A stretch of DNA of 64,000 nucleotides from Pempheris klunzingeri (Eukaryota > Chordata > Actinopteri > Acropomatiformes > Pempheridae), in assembly GCF_042242105.1 (NCBI RefSeq), contig NC_092012.1, forward strand, positions 16,436,543 through 16,500,542, in the 5' to 3' direction. Below the pieces are notes generated by a model. That model ran no database searches. It saw nothing but the letters and a program-made list of their open reading frames with translations, and was not told the origin of the DNA. A program made the translations under genes and the position numbers. This document shows positions 16,901-29,965 of this stretch, one piece after another. Each line of letters starts with the position of its first letter. Position 1 is the stretch's first letter.

Positions 16901-19900
16901 TCCTCTGAGCGATACACAGCAAGCAGCCCACAGACAAAACAAGCTGCTCACTGTTATTTCCTAGTTTAGATGATTATGATGATTATATGGATGTGCCTGT
17001 ATTCCTCACGGCTGATGCTGCTCAGTGTCTGTGACCTTCAGCGTGAGGTGTGTTTTCCTGACAACAAATAAGTTAATCAGAAAAGATGGACAGAATGACA
17101 TTTATTCTTAGGAGCCAGTTCAAAAGGGTGAATATGTCTGTATGTTGGCAGTGTGTGGGTTTGTGTCTGTACACTGTTCTGGGAGCAGACGGTTTGAGTT
17201 CACCTTACAAGCTCCCCTCCCCGTTTGTCTCTGTGTGTCTGTCTGCAGCCTGTCTTCAACCCTCTGCACTGTCTTGTTAAAACTGTGTTCATGCTCCTCA
17301 CTCCTAGCCCCAGTGCTTCACTGTGGGGACGGAGTTTAGTCTGATGGCCAGAATCAGACTGTAGAAGCCTCTTCCAGGTGACTTCAGAGACTTTTCACTG
17401 TCTCCCTGTTGAAGGTTTTGCAACAATACTGACACAAAGAAAGTCACACCTTCAAATTCGGGTGTATTTATGCTACAGTCAAACAAAACCCCTTCGCTGC
17501 ACACACTCGGTTTAACTAATTATGTGACTGCTAAAACAAGTTGCTTTAGCTTTTTAGATTTGTAATTTGAATCAGTTTAAGATCTGTTTTCATTTTGATA
17601 TAAAGAGACTTAAATATCCTTGAATTCTCCTTAAATCTCCCTTAAATCTTTGTTGTATAACAATAAAACACTAGAGAGCTTCTTGCTACCAGTTGGATAT
17701 CAGGTCACTGTGTTTGGTGCAGTAGGACACATGACATGAGCGAAGTAAGTTTGACAAAACAGATGAACTGTGCCAAATTTATTCAATGTCCCTGCATGTT
17801 CAGCGTTTACCCTATGTTGTATTGGCATATATATGTGCTTTACTGAAATATTTTCTCGTTTGATCGGCTTTCCCTTCCCCCTGCACTATATGTCTATCTG
17901 CCCCAGGGGCGTTTATAGGATTTTAGGACATTGGGGGCTTAGGCCGGACCTCTGTAACTCTATTTTGATGCACTCTGGCACTGATTGATTGAAACTGGGA
18001 TTGAAACTTAGAGTATAAAACAATTGTGGGCCAGGGGTGTAAAGTGGGGGGGCCACTAAAGTCTCATGACTGCATTTTGCACGGTTGTGATGCTATCACA
18101 AGACAGACTTATAAATGCCTGACAAAGTACTCAAAACGCTTCTGTGGTAGTTCCTGCTACGTTAGGTGTTTGTAAAAACGTGCTTAGATGAAATGAGGGA
18201 TAATTTTGTTCCACCTCTGAGACAGCAGTTGAGTTGAGACGGGACTCCACTAGACGCAGGCGCTGTTGTGTTAAACATCGCGTATCTTTTGCTCCCGGAA
18301 AGCCGGTATGCTGTCTAATGCCACACACGGGGTCAGCAATTTGCTGCCATTGTTTGGTTTTGGTGTAAAAAAGCAAAGCGTGGTTGCTGCGTATGAATGA
18401 ATGAGAGTGAGAAGTGAACATGCAAACACCATAATATGCAGGTGTTACTGAGTTTATACTGTATGTGGTATGTTCAATGTACTTATAGGTGCTGTTGGTT
18501 GTAAAAGTAATTCATGGCCAGAATATCATGTGTGCATCGACGGTTTAACAATTTGTTTGAGTGCGTATTTAAATTAATTATTTGCATTTTATTAACATAC
18601 TTTTCTGTTGCTTCAACAGTAAGTAAGTTGTGTTGGACAAGTCTGTTTGTTTATTACTACTGTCACATCAGGCCAGGATAGTTTATCCTGGATAGTTTTG
18701 TAGATTTTAGAGATAAACCAAATTTTGACTTGATGATGACACCAGAGGAAAAGTCAGGGATCATCAGGAAGTTATCACCGTTCATCCTGAGGAGGATATG
18801 AATATATGTATACAATTTCTTGGCAATCCATCCAATAGTGGTCAACATATTTCACCCAGATCCACTAATGTCAACCTCACGGTGGCGCTACAGGTCTCTG
18901 GGGTTCATCCTCTGGGAACCGCAAATATATGTACAAAATTTCTTGGCAATCCATCAAATAATGGTTGAAATATTTCAGTATGGACCACAGCGGTGGACTG
19001 ACAGCCACACAGATAAAAACACGAACCTGCAGGATGTGTACAAACTGCCTCTGCTGTGGAAACCTCTTTGTGCTGATAAAAAGGAAAGCCAAATGTTAAA
19101 ACTCCGTTTTTTTCTGTCCCCGTTCTGTTTCTACAGCAAGATGTCGAGAAGTTCTCAGACATCGAAAAACTCTACCTCTACCTTAAGTTGCCTTCCGGTC
19201 CCAGCAGCAGCACTGATAAAAGGTGAGGAATAAGGACGTAATATAGACATTTATAGAAAAATGGACAAATAATGAAATATTTATGAAAGAGGGAGCCCCT
19301 GAAATGATTAATCGTTGATAGAAACACACATTTCACTTCACTGTTGTCTTAAATGTTTGCTATGTTTAATTTCACTATTACACAAAGCTTACATTAGCCT
19401 TTGTCAGGATGATTTCTCAGGACTGAGGTGACAGTGACCTGAGTGTTGTGGCTTTTGCTTTGCCCCTCGTTACTCAATCAATGATCCACATCTTTCTCTC
19501 AGTGACCAGAGCGCCCTGTCGTCAAGCCGCACTCAGCAGATGCATGCGTTCAGCTGGATCCGTAATCATTTAGAGGAATACCCAGAGACATCTCTTCCCA
19601 AACAGGAGGTCTATGACGAATACAAGTAGGTATAAACAGACTGAATAGATAAGATAAATATAGAAGAATAAAGGTTTTTTTCACTGCTACAAACCAATTT
19701 CAAGTGGAGACTTAATTGTTACTGTCATAGGTTCTCACTAAAAACATAAACATATACACCACACAGAGAATAAATCAGATATTTTTTCCATTAATTAACT
19801 CTAGACTTCACTATCTGAATGTGTATCATTGATGTTCGCCGTTTGAATAGATAACAGCTACTAATGTTTGAGATTCTTTCTCCTCTAAGTTGCTGCAGGC

Positions 19901-22900
19901 TGAAGCGTCAGTATAAATAGACGCAGCAGGCATGAGAATCACAGAGAGCAGCATGTGTTGGTAATATTAGAATGGAAAGTCTGAGACAGCCATTGAAATG
20001 CTCTGACAGTGTTATGTAAGTGTCTTTTTAACTCTACCAGATCAGAAATACAGTGCCCCCCAGAAATATTGGCGCCTTCAGGATGGACAGGTGAAAAGGC
20101 TTTAAAGAGACTTAATGTCTCACTTCAAAACAGCAAAAACATGTCGTCTATGAAACAATCATGCTTGTTACAGTCGTTCACTTTATTGTAACAGATGCTA
20201 AAGCCTCTCGTGGGGACTATTTCATTTAAATGTTTCGTATGTTTAACAAATTGTTTAAATAAAGAGCCATACTTCAGTCAGTTGCACACAAGAACTAATT
20301 CACCGAGACAAATGTCATCAGGACTTCAGTTAAGCTGCAATGAATCGATTATAATGACAGTTTATCAGAGGTTTGTGTAAACAGACGATGATGGAACCAA
20401 AAAATACAGCTGTGGGCTGTAAAACCGAAACAATGAGCTGAAAGGTGCTAAAAGTGATTTTATCCATTGTTGATATACGCTAAAAAGATTTATTACAGCA
20501 GCTTTAATTGTTCCAATCAACAATGTCACACCATGACAATATGTTCTTTAAAGTTAGTTAAATTTTAGAGTAGAACAGAACAGTTTTCACTTTAAAAACT
20601 TTTATCATGGGATTCAAACAGTAATGGCTCAGAAAATAATCTGCTGTGTCGATTTGGTTTTGACTCATGGCTCACGTCGTGACATGTCCTGTGGTTTGGT
20701 TTAAAACTAAATGGGATTGTTTTGCTATTTCTTTCTTCTTAATTACATTTCTTCTGTTTTTCAGGAGTTTCTGTGACAATCTGAACTACCACCCGCTGAG
20801 TGCTGCAGACTTTGGAAAAATGATGAAAAATGTCTTCCCCAACATGAAGGCACGTCGACTTGGCATGAGAGGAAAATCTAAATATCCTTTACTGGAATGG
20901 ATTGTAACAGTCTGGCCTCTGTCTCTGGTCACAGACCATCTGCTGTTGCAGTTCATAAGCTCTCTAAATATAGATGTGAAATGAAATAAAGTCCCCCCTC
21001 TGCTTCGGAAGCAGGAGCATAATACAGAGGCCCTCAGGGGCAGTCACTGTGATCTTGACCTTCATGACGCAATTGTGATTTTTATTTCTTTTTTTTGTGC
21101 AAATCCTGGTTTATATTCATGACCTTCAGTGTTTTGGGTTCATGAAATTATCTCTGTAGAAGGTGTGATAGTATTTGCTTAATTCTGTCAGTTCTATCAT
21201 GATGTGGGAAAACTTATTTTCCTTGTTTGCCTGTTGAAGAGAGTCTGCTTTGAACTCATGTTAGCAACATCTCCAGCACTAATTAGAAATAATCTGTAAA
21301 ATATATCAAATGAAACACATGTAAAATATCAAATAGTTTTAAATCAAAGTAGTTTAACTCCAGCAGACTAGTTGAATTAGCCTGAACACTTGAAAATCAC
21401 ACCATCGTGAGAAATTATTTACAATTTATAGACTTAGTTGCCTCTCTATTCTCACTAGATTCCATACAAATAGATAAAAAGTTTACGTATCGCTTCGCCT
21501 CGTCTGTAATTTGAGACATATTGCAGCTACAGGTGGCTGCAAGTTCTTTAATTCAATAAAGTAATTCTTAGTTTCTCACATTTGAAACAGCACCTGGTAG
21601 TATATTGGGTAAGATTTTGTTTGTTTTACTTGGGATAAGAAATGTTGGGCGCAGACTGCCACAGTGTGCCTGACTGGAGGTGCCTCACAGGGTTCACCCT
21701 CTGTCACTCACACACAGTTGAAAACGTTTGATAAAAAGACATTAACACAAAGCTGCAATTTACTGAGAAGCTTGAGAAGGTGTTTGCTGCTGTTATTCAT
21801 AGAGGCCAGTGTCAGTTTACACTTTTCACTATGAGACTGGTCCTGTCGCAATGTTTTTAATTATTCTCACAGTAACTTCTTCTTCTTCTTCTTTTGCAAA
21901 AAGCTAATTAATAACTTAATTTATAATAAAAACACAGTTAGGGTGTGACACAATGGGGTACGATAGTTGTACAGTATCAGAAGCTGGACCGTTAAACTCA
22001 GAGTCAGATTTTCTAATATTAATTTTTTAACATGGAAAATTGAACTGATGAGCTTTACATGAACGCTATCTATACTTTCCAGTATATCACCATGGTTATT
22101 TTCTTGAATCATGTTTTTGATCTTAACACTGGCTTACATATTGCTATAGCGGACTGAGGAAGAGGCCCTGTGTTCACATGCCATCTTTACCCACTCTGGA
22201 CGTCCATAAAACAGGGGATGGAGTAAGCACGCTTACATCTTCCTTAGAAGTCTCCAATCTCTTTGTATTCCGATTTTTGTCACTATCCTGTCTGTCATAT
22301 GTATATTTATTGTCACGTATCTATTGTGTGTAGCTCCAGTGCGATGTCCTAGAATCAGCGGGCCAGCTGAGCAGCATAAAGGAGGACGTGCGATTTGCAG
22401 CCTGCGATCTGGTGTGTGAGTGGGCCCAAAAGGTGCTAAAACGCCAGTTTGATGCCGTGGAAGACTTGGCTCGCTTCCTGATTGACAGCCATTACATCAG
22501 CAACAAGTCTTTGGCAGCTTTCACCATTACAACCGGCACAGCAACAGGTAAGAGAGTTTAATCAGCCTTCTGTAAAAACAGAGGCAACAGTGGCATCTGG
22601 TGGCAGCTGCCTGTTACTGCTCTTGTGTCTGTGCCATGATCAAATCTTACTGTAACTCAAGCTTAAACATTCACAGATTTATATATCAAGATGTTGAGGT
22701 TACTTTTTACTATTGACAGAAGCCTGATATCTAAATCCTTGTTTTCTTTCATTAGAGGTGAATACTCCACAGGCGGTCTCAGCGTTCGTCCCCACTGCCG
22801 AGGCTCACTCCCTTCAGCCTCACGTGACAAACCTGTCCTCGCCCTCTGTCGATGCGAAGCAGCAGCTCCAGAGGAAGATCCAGAGGAGACAGCAGGAACA

Positions 22901-25900
22901 GAAGCTGCACTCTCCTTTACCTGGAGAAGGACAAACCAAGAGGGCGAACGACGGTGTGCCTTGTGCTAGCCCCAACCCTCCGTCACCTCAGGCAACCTTA
23001 GGCATCGTGGTCGCTGCTGTCCCGAGCCCCATCACGGTGAGAAGGCAGGACTTTCAGTGTAGATTACACTGTTGGGGGTCATTTTTTCCTATCTGCTGTG
23101 TTCACCTCACCTAAGAGAAACATTTAGATTCACCTAAATTCACCCCTATTTTGTTGATGGTTACATCCTGATAGCGCCAGTTTACAGTCTGACCGTTGTT
23201 TCCAAGATTACACTCTTTCTGATGATCACTTATTTCATATTAACTTATTATTAACATAAAACAAGCAATTAGAGTGGTTCAAATTGTGCTTAAAAACACA
23301 CCTCTTATTTTCAATTTAATAACTCTAAATGTATAATTACAATAAGAATTAATAAACTAATAAATAAACATTAATATTAATAAACAGAATCAGTTAATGA
23401 TTTGTGTTACTTCAATGTCTGTAAACATTTCGAGGTGAAGGTGAATATTCAGATCAGATAATGACATATTTGGCTGTAGTTCTCTTTAGAAAAGCTTACA
23501 AAGATAATGTAGCATTCAACAAAATGTAAACTAAGCTGAAATATGCAAACCATCTGTTTTCACGTATTTAGACAGTTAACACAGTTCTATGTAAATACAT
23601 TTTTTTATAACTGAATCTGCTGAAAATTCTTCTGTTTCTCGAACATAGACTGTATTTGGCTGCAGTTCAACACTGACATAGTGCACTTTATCAACACAAA
23701 TATTATATCCACAATAATATCTCACTGTCATCCATCTATGTTTTCTTTGGACTTTGATGCAGTTCATATTTCATTTCTATTTTTTCCTTTTTTTTGGGAT
23801 TATCATCTAGAACTCAGTCGTTCCACTTTCTGATTGACCTTCCCTCTCTGCAGGTACAGAGAAGTAGGCAGCTGATGTCTCCCAGTCCAGTGGGAACAGT
23901 GGAGAACAAATTGCTGCCTATTAACTTCCAGATGGTGACCCAGCCAGTTCAGGCAGTGAAACAGAGCCCCAAAACCCCGCAAAATATTCTAGCCAGTCCC
24001 GTGGGAGAACGCACTGTCCGGCAGCGCTATGCACAAATCCTGCCCAAGCCTACGGCCACGACCGCTATCACGTTACGCTCGCCCTCCACCATGATCATCG
24101 GCAACAGCCCCATTAAGACTATGATGACTACATGTCATGTTAGCCCGGTCAGTTTGGTCAAGATGACAGCCATATCACTTGCACCCAACAGCAGCAACAC
24201 CACCACTTCCGTCACAAACACCACTCTGCGGCCGGCATCTGCAGGCATTAGCAGTTCTGCAGAAGACATCTGCTCCAATGAAAGCATGAAGAGCCCCTCT
24301 GCAGTCCCCCTTCTGGCCCCGGTGGCCAGGCCAGGGCAGGCTTCTAACAATCACACCATCGATGTTGAAATGGAAGTTGAAGCTATACATAAAAACAGCC
24401 AAATGCAAAGTCCTAGTAGTCTAATTTTGCATCAGGAAGCAATGGCAAATAGGGCTGGAGGGGCTATGCAGAGGGCTGCCAGTGTGCCCATTCCTCAGAC
24501 CAGAGGTTTCCTGGGTCTGGAGGAAACATCCAGCACTAATTGCAACGGAAAGTCCTCCTCAAGCAGCAATAATAGCGCTAATTATGCAAGCACTTTGCAC
24601 TTAACACCCTCCAATGAAAATACCAGCACTCTTTCCTTTCTGAACACCAGCAGAGCACCTTCATTTGGGGAAAGCAGCCTTGTAACATCAGCAAAGGAAG
24701 ATTTCTTGTCCACTAAGAGCGTCAGGAAACGGTCAGGCCTCAGTCCAGACCTTTCTCCAGTCAAAAGGATTTTTATGTCCCAGCAGCAGCCAGAGGGCGC
24801 TGCTGGTCTTGGATATGGGATTAGAAACACAGTCAGTAACGTCCCCAGGCTAGGAGCTCCAGCTAGATCTGAAAGTGCACCAGCGACCAGGGAGGTAGAG
24901 ACGAAAATGAACTCCGTCTCATCCACTCAAGTCCACGCATTCGGCACTTCCTCTTTCAGAGCCAGTGGCTTCTGCTCTGTTGCCAAAACACAGAGCTCAA
25001 TGCAGAGGAAAAACACTTCCTCTGTTATGGAAACTAGCACCTCAGCCAGTCACGCATTAATGCAGCAACAGCAGGGGCACACAATTGCTAACATGCATAC
25101 CATACCTAATAACCCCGACCTCCAAAAACATTCATGTGTGAGGGATGTTAGGAGTTCAAACTCAAACACAGGAGGCCTGGAGGGAGCTCAACAACAGACC
25201 TACTCTCAGTCCAACCCTGTCACTGAACCCTTAGACTTTTTCAGTCAAGCTTCATCGTCAAACCAGCCCTCTGTGCACACAGAAATGGACTACTTTCCCT
25301 TTGATGACGATGTGACTCAGGACAGCATTGTGGAGGAGCTGGTGCAGATGGAAGAGCAGATGAAATTTAACAACTTGCAGGAGTTTGGAAACTGTGTCAC
25401 AGTGCAAGGCCAACAGGCCGTGATGCCGGACAACATAATGTCCTCCAATCAGGGCATGGCTGCTTTCTATAATGCTGCCAACAGCCACAGCAACCCGATC
25501 CAAACTCCAACACCGACACCCACCCCCACACCCACATCAGAAATGATGGGAGGGGCCCAAGGCCTCACCGGAGAGAGCCCCTTCTCCCGCATCGCCTCCA
25601 CAACCCCAGTGGATAGCGCGCTGGGAAGCAGTCGTCACACCCCAGTTGGCACTCCACACTCCAACTGCAGCAGCACGGTGCCTCCCAGTCCAGTGGAGTG
25701 CAGGAACCCGTTTGCATTTACGCCCATCAACTCTAGCATCACTGGTTTCCATGACGGCAGCACCGTCTCCAGCAGCCCAGTCAAGCCTATGCAGAGGCCG
25801 ATGGCCACCCACCCAGACAAAACCAGGTTGGAGTGGATGAATAACAGTTACAACAGCAGCAGTGGGAGCTTAAACAAGTCAAACAGTGAAATGGGAATCC

Positions 25901-27078
25901 TCCACAGCTACCAAGGCCTGATAGGTGACCATTTTCAAAAACCTCACGCCTTCGCTGTCCCTCACGTACGGCACCACGACAGCCATTTTGGCCGCTTGAC
26001 TCCCATCTCGCCTGTGCAGCAGCAGGTAGCTAGCATGGCTAACACGACCAAGCAGGAAGGTTTTGCTGTGCCTGCCCCTCTGGATAACAAAGCCACGAAC
26101 ACACCTGCCACGACTTTCCGATGTCGCAGCGTAAGCCCCGCGGTGCACCAGAGGAACTTGAGTGGGAACACAGGAAACCTTCCCCATGTCCCTCGTTCAA
26201 TATCGTCTCCCTTTAACTCTCCTGTGACGCCTGAGGTGTTAAACATCTTCGCAAACAGCCAGACGAATCTTGGGGTGAGCAGCATGGCTCAGAGGAGCCA
26301 CTCTGTGCCGCTCAGCATCATGATGCAAACTGAGGTCGTACCCACACCGGGCCAACAATGCAACAGCAAAAACATCACCAGTGTTCTGCTCAGCAAGCTG
26401 GATGGGGACCATGATGACGCTACGCGGGGTCTGGGTATCAATAATTTACCCTCCAGCTACACTGCGCGCATGAACCTCACACAGATCCTCGAGTCCAACG
26501 CCAACCTCTCCCGCGGTGACAACCACCTCGGCCAGATGACCTCTGAGTCCACCAGCGCATGCAAGTTGCAGAGGCCAGATTACCTCATGGAAAATGCTAT
26601 GAACGAACAAGTGATCTTTGCAGCAGGTGGCAGCCGCGCACAGTCGGCCTCTGGAGAACAGCGTCGACAACAGGCCCAGTCTATGCTGTTGACTTTGAGC
26701 TCGCAACAGCCTCAAGAACTACAACAGCGTCAGCAGTTGGATTTCAGCAGCACCGTGAAAGACCTCCTGACAGACAACAGCCTTACCGCTGGCAACCAGC
26801 TCATGGAGCAGGTGTCAGAGCTAACTACAGGCACCGCAGATTTCCCCTGTGAAATCAGAATGACGTCAGAGCTCTCCAGTAGCATCAATGACCTTAACGC
26901 ACTGGACACAAACCTTCTGTTTGACCCCAACCAGCAGCATGGGCAATATCAAAACGCTGCTGCGGAGGACTTGGTGAATGATCCGCTGTTTCAGCAAATT
27001 ACCAGCGAGACGACACATTCAGGTGGACTCGACTGGCTAGAAAGCAAAGATCATCCGACTGTTGGGTTGATGGGGTGA
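10915..27078 (+). CDS. rfx7: RFX7, regulatory factor X7 (winged-helix transcription factor)
   Basis: Nine coding exons: 10915-11036, 14281-14314, 19137-19222, 19503-19625, 20765-20881, 22138-22222, 22334-22547, 22756-23036 and 23854-27078. They give 1428 aa. The RFX DNA-binding domain spans about residues 95-170 ([35 protein letters not shown]). Directly after it, PSLPTL (176-181) is a PxLPxL motif, which in this family binds the ankyrin repeats of RFXANK/ANKRA2. The 1074-aa last exon is largely disordered and rich in S, T, N and Q. It keeps conserved islands: [20 protein letters not shown], a (PT)n run, [43 protein letters not shown] and DHPTVGLMG at the end. RFX7 acts in the nucleus on X-box sites. 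Intron 5 is a U12-type AT-AC intron. NEDD4 follows on the same strand, as in human. Confidence 0.95.
11108..11570 (+). repeat. Second copy of the 'AGTACTTTTACT' family repeat, RFX7 intron 1
   Basis: It opens with 'agaggtagaagtagtgctcac', carries 'cagtaaaaggagcaac' and 'gtcctgcatgcaaaatg', and ends in 'gtagttgtacttagtcacattcca'. It has the same order of blocks as the copy upstream of RFX7 but different decay. Confidence 0.55.
11865..12130 (-). repeat. Third copy (reverse orientation) of the same repeat family, RFX7 intron 1
   Basis: It begins TTAGTGGTGGAATTTAACTA and continues 'gcatttactcaggtacagta', the reverse-complement end of the family. Its 'gtggtggaa' edge looks like a terminal inverted repeat. 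Confidence 0.5.
12131..14280. other. Rest of RFX7 intron 1
   Basis: I see no supported exon. A CpG-richer patch at about 13140-13290 and a TC run at about 14092-14107 stand out. A weak hAT-like relic lies near 12480-12600 ('tctataaaatgttt'). Confidence 0.5.
14315..18730. other. First part of RFX7 intron 2 (no gene)
   Basis: It holds an unrecognised 82-codon ORF at 14787-15035 and a fragment of the '..acggtggcgctagagga..' repeat near 15220-15250. A stretch at about 17900-18065 starting 'ccccaggggcg' resembles the edge of a DNA transposon. No splice-supported exon is visible. Confidence 0.45.
18735..19012 (+). repeat. Two tandem diverged copies of a teleost interspersed repeat, RFX7 intron 2
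   Basis: Both copies carry 'ttcttggcaatccatc.aata.tgg' (about 18818 and 18940), preceded by 'gttcatcctg/tctg' and a 'tatatgta.a.aattt' block. Between them sits 'acctcacggtggcgctac'. The array ends 125 bp before RFX7 exon 3. Confidence 0.65.
20040..20105. mobile_element. Possible Tc1/mariner terminal-repeat relic
   Basis: 'tacagtgccccccagaaat' followed by 'attggcgcc' resembles the ends of fish Tc1-like elements. No matching reverse end or transposase was found, so this is at most a solo fragment in RFX7 intron 4. Confidence 0.3.
20882..22137 (+). other. rfx7: U12-type AT-AC intron (RFX7 intron 5)
   Basis: The intron begins ATATCCTTT, the U12 AT-AC donor consensus, and ends GGCTTAC. A branch-site-like TCTTAAC (22121-22127) lies about 11 nt before the acceptor. 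Joining 20881 to 22138 restores [13 protein letters not shown] of the RFX domain exactly. No GT-AG choice at this junction restores those residues. Confidence 0.9.
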
Positions 27079-29965
27079 GAAAAGAGTTGTTGTTTTTTTT
27101 CTGAAGTCATGTTGAACATGTTAATCTGTGGTTGCTGTTAGTTTTATTTATTTTCAGGCATTTACACTTTATAATGCAACACTGGACACGTTGAGGTTTG
27201 TCCAGTTTAAGTGCCAGGCTGAACTGCAACGATGCTGCAACACTCTGATTAAAATGCTGGTCATTTCCCTTTAATCGGAGAACATCACCTCGTGTTTGAT
27301 CAAGAGCATTTCCAACAAGTAAACAAAGGTCACTGAACAACAAAAAATAAAACCTAATTCTAAACTGTTTTTTTAATGTGTGTCAATTAAAAAAAATAAT
27401 ATTATCAGCGCCATGAAGCAATTAATAAGCCTTCTACAACAATATTGCTTTATATCACTGTGTCTAAATGTTTGCCACTGCAGGCATTATCTAATTAAAG
27501 CATAAGATGCAAAATATATATGCTGCTGAACTAATAAAATGTCATGAATGAAACATTTGTGTGGTGAAAAAAACTGCAAGTATTACAAGTTATCTTTGTA
27601 GGACGTTTAGGTGTAATTTCTTTAGCTGAAAAAGACATTAACAACTAGATGTTTAAAAGTTTACACCAGTTTATAAAAATGTAAATTCATCCATTCAAAC
27701 CTATTTGATATATTCTTTTGAATAGTTTCAGATGACGTATGTGGACGAATTAAAAAGAATTATATAATCATTAAAGAAATAGAGTTACTTCCTTGACTGA
27801 CGGTTCACTTTGTGGGAATACATGACGAGTATCTGATGATGCTTAGTGTTCCAGAAACATGCAGGAAGTGATAACTGTCTAAAGTGTCATTTCCAAAGTT
27901 TTGAAATTCCCCTGCTCATCATATCCACATTATGAAGCTTTGGTATTCTTTCATATAAATGCTTCAATCATCACAGACTGTGGGCCTCTCAGAATGAGCC
28001 AATAAATGTAAAGAGCCAAGTTAACTTCTCATCTCTCAGTTACCACGAGCATCAAACATCTGTGCGATACAGGCAGAGCACAGACAGCTTGAAGATATCG
28101 ATATCAGTAGTGTTTTCTTTCATCATAACTCTGATAAATCCCTTTAATTTACACGCATAATCTTTATCGATCATTTATAATATGTATATTAAGAAATGAG
28201 TGGAAACAATGAGTTCTCTCGGTGGTTCTGTGGAAACATTAACCACGAAGGGTGACCTCTGTCCTGTAACGACACCCATAAAATAACTTTAATTATGCAT
28301 TGAGTATTTATATGGTAGATGTGTCACACTTTGGCATTGTCACATGATGGATGATCGTTGGATACCTTTCATGTAGTAGCGCTACGTACATGAAACAAGC
28401 AGCGACGGACGAGGGCTGATCCAGTTGAATGTTAGTCGGAAAAAAGGGAAAAAGCATAAAAGTACATTTAACTATAAATTCAACTAAACCCTTGAAAGGG
28501 GGTTTCTGTCATTTTTAAAGTATGAATCTTGTGTTAGACAAGAATTGTGGGAATGTGAAAATAAAATGAAATGAATTATTTGTATTGCACTAAATGACTC
28601 AATAGAGATGATTTTTTTTTTCATCTGAAAATTACAAAATGGGCTCGAAATTGAGCAAAAATCAACACTTTATTTCTAAAGCAAGTTTGGTCCTAATGTA
28701 GCACTCATCACACTGCACTGACAATCGGTAATACTTGTGTTTCTTTACACGAATGCACTGTGTTTGGTTTGGATGACGGAGGAATATTTTTCATTATGAC
28801 AGCGAATCACTGATGAAATGTGATGGCGTTGCTCTACGCTGACGGTGAGAAGACATGCAGCCACAGATGAGATGAGGGTTTTTGGTTTCCGAGCCTTATG
28901 TCCATACCAAAGAATAACCTTTAGAAATATTACCTGCAATAACATGCACTAAGATCTTGGGGGTCTGGTATAAATCTGCTGTGTGATGGACGCACTGCGT
29001 TGTGTTTGATAACAGCCATAACGATCATATTCTGTAAGACGGAGGATAAAATGAGAAATGGGTGAAAAATTGGGGACATTTGCAGCACTGGAACAACATT
29101 TGTTTATAAAATCAGGAAAATATAAAGGATTTCTTTGTTTACTATTGTTGATGCTTTTGTAAACCCAACAGGTAAATAATGTTTTCATGGAGGCAACTAA
29201 CACTGTAATGTATTTGTTACATTTATTCATCTCTCCGCATTAGATCCCTGCGTGTGTTTGTATTTTTGGTCACACTAACTTCATTTGTTGTACAGATCTG
29301 GGATGTGGCCTGTGCGTTTTTGTTTTACTATTTATTTAGGGTGTGTTGTTTGTACAGAAACTGTAACCTTGTAAACCATATAACCTTGTGAATTCACAGT
29401 AATCTGACTTGCACTGTTCTGATGTTTTGTAGCATACGTTTTAAGTGTCATAGCATATTACCACGTATCGAGATTCAGGTTGTTACTCAAAAACTTTCAG
29501 AACTGGATTTTGGTCAGAAAATTATCCCAGAAAATATTTGCACACGTTTTGAAAATGAGGAAATGAGACTATCCATAACTATATGGTGTAATATTGATGC
29601 CATGATGACTTCTGTAAAAGCAGATTATATCATTGTAATGTATAATCTAATTTTTGAGTAATTTAGACACATTTTTCTTATTCATATTCAGTTTTTGAAC
29701 CTGTTCTCTCAGTTTTGATGTTCATCTTTACTGTGTCTGTTTGGTTAGCACTGACGTTTGTGTTTCATGAAGACTTTACCCTTCCTCTTGTTTAAAGTGG
29801 TTCAGAGCTGTAGAACTGCCCTCCACTGTTATGTTGCTGTGGTCAGTGTACTTCTTTTTTTTTTTTTTGCATTTTAGCAAGTGCTTTTTTTAAGGGGAAG
29901 AGCTTGTTGATACTGATTTTTCAAGACTTTTTAAAACTAATAAACATTTTTAAGTACAGTATCCT
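27079..29965 (+). other. rfx7: RFX7 3' UTR
   Basis: AT-rich sequence with no recognisable coding follows the stop. The last clear AATAAA is at 29939-29944, which would make a 3' UTR of about 2.9 kb. Long 3' UTRs are usual for this transcription factor. Earlier AATAAA hexamers, for example near 28561, could give shorter forms. Confidence 0.55.

Noticed and set aside
20881-20990. RFX7 exon 5 extended by read-through to the stop at about 20982
   Set aside because: The extended peptide departs from the RFX domain right after SKY. The AT-AC junction restores it fully.
21003-21018. Short perfect hairpin CTGCTTCGGAAGCAG as an RNA element
   Set aside because: A six-base stem with a three-base loop is too small to support a functional claim.
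23794-23853. RFX7 last exon starting at the upstream Met (23794)
   Set aside because: A polypyrimidine tract and CAG acceptor end at 23853, and the family sequence VQRSRQL begins exactly there.
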